Of a stretch of DNA of 64,000 nt, positions 57,700 to 64,000 are shown in pieces. The stretch is from Alternaria dauci. Taxonomy: Eukaryota; Ascomycota; Dothideomycetes; Pleosporales; Pleosporaceae. A model generated the notes under the pieces. It worked only from the letters and a program-made list of their open reading frames with translations. It was not told the DNA's origin and did no database searches. Numbering within the stretch: the stretch's first letter is position 1; every line of letters starts with the position of its first letter. The position numbers were made by a program, and so were the translations under genes. The stretch lies in contig NC_091272.1 in NCBI RefSeq assembly GCF_042100115.1, forward strand, positions 3,968,001-4,032,000, given 5' to 3'.

Positions 57700-58200
57700 T
57701 TAATTATCTACTACCTATACCTATCTTAGCTCCTTAATAATATCTATAATATATAGTAGCTAGTCCTTAAAGTCCCTATTATAGACCTCCTCTAAGTACT
57801 TATACTACTTATTAGTTATTATAGTACTAGTAACCTATATATTATATATACGCTAGACCTATATATCTTAAAGAAGAGTAAATAACTTATTAGCTTTATT
57901 TATACCTTTACTAGCTAGTATAATAGTAGTACCTATAAGGAGGACCTTAGTAATAAACGCTAGGTCCCTAAGTATATAGTTAAATTCTTTTTTAGTAAAC
58001 CTATATAATAGGCTAAGGGATTAAATATAAGTCTAGAACTTATACTTAAGGTTACTTTTAAGGGGGTTAATCTTAATAATAACTTTATACTTACTATACT
58101 ACTTAATAGTAGCTACTATAGTTACTAGGAGGGTTACTAGGCCCTCTAAAACTAAGCGCTTTATACCTATAATAATATTATATATAATAACCTTTATATT
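57700..58200 (-). pseudogene. Unidentified reverse-strand coding remnant
   Basis: On the minus strand one frame stays largely open when TA-type stops are read as RIP-altered codons, with a helix-like stretch (FTKKEFNYILRDLAFITKV, then ASKGINKANKLF). I do not recognise the family. It lies in opposite orientation to the gypsy pol and may belong to another inserted element. Confidence 0.3.
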
Positions 58201-58206
58201 AGAGAT

Positions 58207-58287
58207 ACTAGAGTTACTAGAGTTACTAGAGTTACTAGAGTTACTAGAGTTACTAGATATACTAGAGTTACTAGATATACTAAATAT
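58207..58287. repeat. 9-bp minisatellite (ACTAGAGTT)
   Basis: Nine consecutive 9-nt units: five ACTAGAGTT, then ACTAGATAT, ACTAGAGTT, ACTAGATAT and ACTAAATAT. The unit is a multiple of three, so it could once have coded a tripeptide repeat. Confidence 0.92.
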
Positions 58288-59039
58288 ATTAAAATATAGG
58301 AGTTAAGAGAAGAAAATTTAAGTTACTTAAATATTTCTTTATTCTGAAGTACTATAGTTATAAGCCTAGATATAAGCTATAGACTATAGTTTAAAAACTC
58401 CTCTTCCCCTTAAACTCCTCTTCTCCCTAATATTACTATAATTTTCTAGAACTACCTAAAGTTTAGGGCTTTAGCTTTAATCTATTTATTATTAAATATA
58501 TATAGCTATATAAAGTAAAACTAAGTATTTAGGAAATATACCTTTACTATAATTTATTATAGTATCTTTTAATAGTATTATACTTACGTCTTTTATTAGT
58601 ACTTTTATTATTTAAATAAAGAAACTAAACTAATAATAAGATTAATAAACTAAAATAGTAACTTAGTTTAACTTTAAAATAACTTACTATACTAGAATAC
58701 TTAATAGAGCTATAGATACTCTAAGTAAGAGATTTAATATATATAAAGATAGTTATAAAGAACTATATAATACTATATTTAGAAAGATACCTAATAGTAC
58801 TTTATATTATAACTAGCTAGAATTAGCTAAGATAGCTAAGGTAACTAAGTAGGTAGAGATACTTTAATAGTAATAGTAGTAGAGAGTAGCTAGCTAGTAG
58901 TTTAAGCCTAAAAAGAATAGCTCTAATAAATTACTATAAGATAAATAAGAGTACTAAGATATAATTTAAAGTAATTAAATATATATACCCTAATATATAA
59001 GATAAAGTCTTATTAAAGAACTATATAAGTCCCTAGTTA

Positions 59040-59125
59040 ACTTTAGCCTTTATAGACTTTTTTTTTTTTAGCTTTAGCCTTTATAGACTTTTTTTATTAT
59101 TATAGTATGTTTAGAGACTTTTTTT
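59040..59125. repeat. Short direct repeat TTTAGCCTTTATAGAC + T-run
   Basis: Two copies of CTTTAGCCTTTATAGAC, each followed by a run of T, then a third partial copy (GTTTAGAGAC plus T-run). One of the few places in the island where TG survives. Confidence 0.75.
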
Positions 59126-59280
59126 AAGATAAAGTGTTAACTAGGTAACTATAAGCTTATACTAATATTTAATATAGCTACTATCTATATAGTATATTAT
59201 AAATACTAAATACTAAAGATATATAATAGTATTATATATAAACTAGAGATTATAAAATATAACCTTCTAATATATATACT

Positions 59281-59320
59281 ATCCTCTACTATCCTCTACT
59301 ATCCTCTACTATCCTCTACT
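59281..59320. repeat. 10-bp tandem repeat (ATCCTCTACT)x4
   Basis: Four exact 10-nt units immediately upstream (36 bp) of the first LTR-like repeat. Confidence 0.93.
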
Positions 59321-59355
59321 ATTTCTACCCTTTATAACCTTTATAACTACCTTTT

Positions 59356-59879
59356 ATAATTTTTTATTTTCTGTAAGTAAGGGGGTATTATTAAAATAAA
59401 ACTTTAAAAAAGTAAAAAGTAGCTATCCCTCTACTTATTAGTTATAAAAGTTAATAAAAAAGATAAAGTAATAATATAATTTAAACGCTAGACTAATTAG
59501 TATTTTATAGTAGTAAAGCTCTAATATCTATACGTAAAAACTAAAGTTAAAAAAATTTACTAAAAGTAACTAAAAAAAACACCTATTAGAAACCTTAGTA
59601 GAGGTCTAATAGGGATTACTAGCTATTATTAGCTAGTAACGTAATTATAATATATTACGAAGGGGAGAGAAGATAAAGTATATTTACTATAACTAAGAGG
59701 GGGTTATATAAAAACCTAGCTACTTCTAACCTTTATACTAATACTAACTTACTTTAAGTATCCTACTATATATAATTAAACTATACTATATTTAAATATA
59801 TATATTTCCTCTTTATTCTTATCTAGGAGGTCTTCTAGCCTAGCCTAAGAACCTTAGCTAGATAAGTACTAATTAATAT
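59356..59879 (+). repeat. LTR-like direct repeat, copy 1
   Basis: A segment of about 0.52 kb starting ATAATTTTTTATTTTCTG and ending near TACTAATTAATAT. It shares long blocks with 60240-60824 (for example AGTAGCTATCCCTCTACTTA, GGAGGTCTTCTAGCCTAGCC). Inside the shared edge a TGTAAGT sequence (from 59372) could be the TG end of an LTR. No primer-binding site or polypurine tract is evident, so LTR identity is inference. Confidence 0.75.
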
Positions 59880-60239
59880 TTCTATAAGTATATAATATAC
59901 TTACTCTATATATACTTAGGAGCTACCTAGAGTAGTCCTTAATAAGTTAGATAAGTAATTACCTAAGTTCTACTTCTTATTTTAGAATAGAAAGGCCTCT
60001 TAGGTTAATATCTCTAGTATTAGTAATATTATTATAGAGGTAGCTATTAGGTAGAGGAGGACGTAGATAAGGAAGAAGGTAGAGGAGCTAGTATATATAG
60101 CCTATATAGAAAGCTACTATAGCTATAGGCTCCTTAAATTTAGCTACCTTATTATTCTTAAATAATATACCTTTAGCTAGGAAACTAAGAACTAGCTATA
60201 CTAGTAGATAAAGGATATTAAAAGGGTATTAGAGGAGTA

Positions 60240-60824
60240 ATAATTTTTTATTTTCTATAAGTAGGGGGGTATTATTAAAATAAAACTTTAAAAAAGTAAA
60301 AAGTAGCTATCCCTCTACTTATTAGTTATAAAAGTTAATAAAAAAAGATAAAGTAATAACGTAATTTAAACGCTAGACTAATTAGTATTTTAGGGTAGTA
60401 AAGCTCTAATATCTATACGCGAAAACTAAAGTTAAAAAAATTTACTAAAGGTAACTAAAAAGACACCTATTAAACCTTAGTAGGCCTAATAGGGATTACT
60501 AGTATTAGCTAGTAATATAATTATAATATATTATAAAGGGAGGAGGATATAGTATCTTTACTATAATTAAGCTTACTTAGAATTTTATATATTTCTATAA
60601 AAGCCTAGCTACTTCTAACCTTTATACTAATACTAACTTTAAGTATCCTACTATATATAATTAAATCGTACTATATATAATTAAATCGCACTATATATAA
60701 TTAAATCGCACTATATATAATTAAATTATACTATATATAAATATATATATTTTGTCTTTATCCTTATCTAGGAGGTCTTCTAGCCTAGCCTAAAAGCCTT
60801 AGCTAGATAGGTACTAATTAATAT
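60240..60824 (+). repeat. LTR-like direct repeat, copy 2
   Basis: Second copy, about 0.58 kb, in the same orientation. It differs by RIP changes (edge TATAAGT instead of TGTAAGT), small indels, and an expanded 20-bp tandem array at 60651-60740 that copy 1 has only once. Confidence 0.75.
60651..60740. repeat. 20-bp tandem array within LTR-like copy 2
   Basis: Four full 20-nt units (CTATATATAATTAAATCGYA type, the fourth ending ATTATA) and a partial fifth. Two units keep CA in a TCGCA context, one reads TCGTA. Confidence 0.88.
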
Positions 60825-62120
60825 ATTATAAACCTTCTATATTATAAAAAATAAAACAGTAATATAAAGTAAGCTAGATTATTTAAAGCTGTAAAATATC
60901 TTTTTTATTCTTATTACTAACTAAGAGCTAGACTATAAGACTAAAAGTAGATAGTATAGATACCTATAAGAACTATATATTATAAACCTAAGGACCTATA
61001 ACGCCCTATAATAACCTAAGGAAATTAGAAGATATAGTTTTCTAAGAGCTTTAGGTAGGTATTTAGTAACCTAGCTACTTTAAAGGTATTAGCTATATCC
61101 TTAAGAGTAGTAATAATAGTACCCTAATAATTAACTATAACCTTTATAGCTAAGAAAGTTAATCTAATACTAAGTTAATACTATAACTACATATATACTA
61201 ACCTAGAGCTAAAGGTATATTTCCTTAGTAGCCTTATAAATAGTAGTAAAGGTAGATATACTTATCCTACTAGGTAGATTTAGGTAGCTAGGGAATAGAG
61301 CCTTAACCTCTATAGCTATAAACTCTTTAATATAGTATAGGATAATAAGCTTTAGTAGTACCTAACCCTAATATTACTAGTAGTGCTAGATCTCCTCTAC
61401 TATATAGGCTATATAATACTATTAGTAAAGTAAGGTATTAGTTAGTATTAGGTAGTATTAGACTAACCCTATTAAGTAATTTTCCTAGGTCCTATTATAT
61501 TACTATAGAAGACTAGAACCTATTCTACCTTATAGTTGTATTAGATCTTAACTTTAGGCTATATATATAAAGTCTTACTAGTACTCTTATAGACGCGGCT
61601 ATTAATAACTATATAAATTAGATCCTAACTACTACTACTAGTACTACTAGTAAGAGTAGTAGTAGGTAGAGTATCTAGAGTAATACTAGGTAGCTATACT
61701 ATTAAGGAACTTAGAGTAAGTAAACTAAGTAGGGTACCTAGATTAATAGGTAAGAGGTAGTAGTTAGGAATATACGCGCTTATTATTAAGATAATAGGGT
61801 AAGGAGCTTTATAAGTAATAGTAAGATAACTTTAAGTACCCTTAGGATTAGTTATACTAGGTAGAGGATAGGTAGTACTAAACCCTAAGTAAGTATAAGA
61901 TATAGACTACTACTAGCTAATACTAGCTAATATATATAGTTAACTATATTAAGAGAAGTAGTAGTAGTATTATTATTATTATAGTAGTAGTAATTAGGGT
62001 TATTAGGTTATAGGTATAAGAGGTAAGTAGGAAGTAAGAGAAAGGTTAACTATAAGAATAAATAATACTATATTAATAGTAAACGCTTTTAGGTAACTAT
62101 AATAATAAGTAAGAGTAGAA

Positions 62121-62355
62121 GGTAAAGGTAAAAGTAAAAGTAAACTTAATATATTAGAGCTAATAGATATTATAAGTACTATATAGTATATAAATAAGTA
62201 GAAAGTAAGATAATATACTAATAAGAGTATTAGTTTAGTATTAGGTAATAATAAATAGATATAAGAGGAAGAGGATAGAAGAGGAAGAGGATTAAAGTAT
62301 AGAAGAAAAAATATATATTTAAACTTTACCTTTACCTTTACCTTTACCTTTACTA
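62121..62355. repeat. Inverted pair of GGTAAA / TTTACC hexamer tracts
   Basis: A GGTAAA/AGTAAA tract at 62121-62147 faces a TTTACC tract at 62321-62355, about 175 bp apart in inverted orientation. They could pair to a hairpin or mark a foldback element. The hexamer is not the usual fungal telomere repeat TTAGGG. Confidence 0.7.
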
Positions 62356-63848
62356 CTAATCCTACTAGTATAGGTAATAGTAAGATTATAGTTAATTAGG
62401 AATACCTATCCTAGATTAAAAGTAGGCCCTAAATATAGTAAGTCTATACTAATATTACCTATACTAATAATATCTCCTCTACTCCTTCCTTACCTCTTAT
62501 ACCCTACTTATACCCTATAGACCTATAGAGCCTAATACTAAGTATACTAAACTAATACTACTATAACTACCTATTATAGTAGATCTATCTAAGGCTATAT
62601 ACTCTATAAACCTATATACTATTAAGAATAGAGAGTAATATAAGAAGGCTATAAGTATTAAGCTTATAGAGATCCTATTAAATAATACTACTAATAAAGT
62701 AAGTATATAATACTACCTTAACTAATATAAGCTTATATTAATTAGGCCTTATTAATATTCTAGTTAAAAAAGTTTAAGCCTGCTATCTAAAACGCCCTAA
62801 ATATAGAAAAAGATAAGACTAAAAGAAAGCGTCTTAAAGATAACTTCTACTACTAGAGTAATAATATTACTATAGAGATTAGGTATATTAGTATTAGGTA
62901 GGTATTAGGCCCTACTAAGAGGTTATAGGTTTAGTTAGAATAAGTACCTAAGCTAAGAGGGTAGGGCGTAAACTAGAAATACTATAATATAAAAAGAGAA
63001 GAATAAGTACTTTATAAAATAAGAAACTATTTACTAACTAGAGGATAGTCTAATACCTCTTAATTAGATTATATATATAGTATTAAAGGTAGTCTATATA
63101 GAAGCTAATAGTACCCTTATAGAAGTAGAGTAAGAACTAGATATAGAAGGAGATATAGATAATACTAAGTGTAAGTATAGTATTAGGTAGGTATTAGCTA
63201 ATACTAATACTATATAATAGTTATACCTAAGTATAAGGCTAGAGTATACCTTAACTATATTAATAGCTAGTATAATAAGGACTATAACCTTAAGCACTAG
63301 TTATATATTAAAGATTTCTAGATAGAAATAGCTAAGAACGCTACTACTAAGATTAATATACTATATAATATAGACTTTAGAGTATATACTAAGTAGATAA
63401 TAGGCGCTAAGTTTAAAGTATATTTATAACTACCTACTATAATATAGGTTATACTAACTTATACTCCCTAAGCCTACCTATATTTATTAGAAAGCTCTTT
63501 ATATACTAAGCTACCTACCTACTATAATAGAGTATATTAGATATACTAGTATTAGTCTAGTATTAGCTAAAGCTAATAATATTAAGTTAACCTTATTAAG
63601 GAAGCCTACTAGAACTATATTAAACGCTATAAGCCCTTAATTAAAATTAATAATAATACTAGCCTACTAATCCCCTTATTTATACTACTTTTCTAACGTT
63701 AGGAGAGGATTATTATAGCTATAGTTATTACTATATAGATATAAGGATACTTTTAAGAAAATAGCTACCTTTACCTTACTACTTAGTATAGCCTATACTA
63801 CCTACCTCTACTATTTAATAAATAAGTATTCTCTAGTAAGAAGTTTCT

Positions 63849-64000
63849 ATAATTTTTTATTTTCTGTAAGTGTAGGGGTATTATTAAAATATAACTTAAA
63901 AAAAATAAAAAGTAGCTATCCCTCTACTTTTTAGTTACAAAAGTTAATAAAAAAGATAAAGTAATAACGTAGTTTGAATATAGGACTAATTAGCGTTTTA
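63849..64000 (+). repeat. LTR-like direct repeat, copy 3 (cut by window end)
   Basis: Begins with the same ATAATTTTTTATTTTCTGTA edge as the other two copies and continues in parallel for 150 bp to the window end. It keeps TGTAAGTG and GTTACAAAAG where copies 1 and 2 show RIP changes, so it is less mutated and useful for rebuilding the original repeat edge. Confidence 0.75.

Larger units (their letters stand above)
52330..64000. repeat. AT-rich, RIP-saturated repeat island
   Basis: From about 52,330-52,430 to the window end the DNA is AT-rich and nearly free of CA and TG. Reading base by base, I find none in 53,401-54,300. C still occurs freely before C, T and G. TA is greatly over-represented. 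This is the signature of repeat-induced point mutation, a premeiotic CpA-to-TpA process acting on duplicated DNA in ascomycetes. Parts still recognisable are a Ty3/gypsy gag-pol, LTR-like repeats and minisatellites; stretches 52.4-53.6, 57.2-59.3 and 60.8-63.8 kb hold remnants I cannot identify. No intact gene is expected. Its right edge is outside the window. Confidence 0.93.

Noticed and set aside
58207..60740. Regularly spaced short repeats as a CRISPR array
   Set aside because: Units of 9, 10 and 20 bp are head-to-tail without unique spacers, in a eukaryotic genome.
62321..62355. CCTTTA repeats as telomere
   Set aside because: The unit is not TTAGGG/CCCTAA, the tract is short and internal, and it faces an inverted partner.
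63094..63297. 67-codon hydrophobic open frame in the RIP island
   Set aside because: AT-rich, CA-less DNA gives Ile/Leu/Tyr/Ser-rich frames by chance. No context supports a gene.

Overview
The window reads as nuclear DNA of a filamentous ascomycete. Genes are compact and split by short introns, mostly 45-65 bp, with GTNNGT-type donors and CTAAC/CTGAC branch sites. Both strands are used, and the gene set (Pbs2, Spt14/Gpi3, Coy1, Vps3, Arl3, Vnx1, Sec65, a fungal pepsin) is typical of Pezizomycotina. A gene-rich part next to an AT-rich, RIP-mutated repeat island suggests Dothideomycetes, probably Pleosporales. That placement is inference from style and recalled protein similarity, not a search result.

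Layout: 1-52,200 is ordinary gene-bearing DNA with 18 protein genes whose exon structures I rebuilt from splice signals and family conservation. In order they are: MAPKK Pbs2 (-, cut by the window edge), auxin-efflux-carrier-family transporter (+), choline/ethanolamine kinase (+), kinetochore Mis12/Mtw1 (-), LAMMER kinase (-), class III aminotransferase (-), SRP subunit Sec65/SRP19 (+), secreted aspartic protease (-), DEAD-box helicase Dbp6 (-), GPI-GlcNAc transferase Spt14 (+), secreted DUF3455 protein (-), Golgi CASP/Coy1 (-), CORVET subunit Vps3 (+), prefoldin 4 (+), MFS transporter (+), Arf-like Arl3 (-), Vnx1-type cation/H+ exchanger (+) and a PA-TM-RING ubiquitin ligase (+). Most are housekeeping. 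There is no operon and no biosynthetic cluster. Several encode Golgi, endosome or ER functions (Sec65, Spt14, Coy1, Vps3, Arl3, Vnx1). Coy1/Vps3 and Dbp6/Spt14 are divergent pairs with intergenic gaps of about 0.3 kb.

From about 52,330 to the window end the DNA changes abruptly to an AT-rich island almost devoid of CA/TG dinucleotides, the mark of saturating repeat-induced point mutation (CpA to TpA). In it lie a decayed Ty3/gypsy gag-pol (about 53.65-57.23 kb), an LTR-like repeat of about 0.55 kb present three times (59,356; 60,240; 63,849, the last cut by the window end), several minisatellites and coding remnants I cannot identify.

Points worth a second look: a GC-AG intron in spt14, two stop-free in-frame introns, a long perfect hairpin at 19.3 kb, a 26-nt dyad containing CACGTG at 17.45 kb, a family-atypical insertion in Arl3, a possible decayed membrane-protein gene at 43.2-44.35 kb, and the internal structure of the RIP island.
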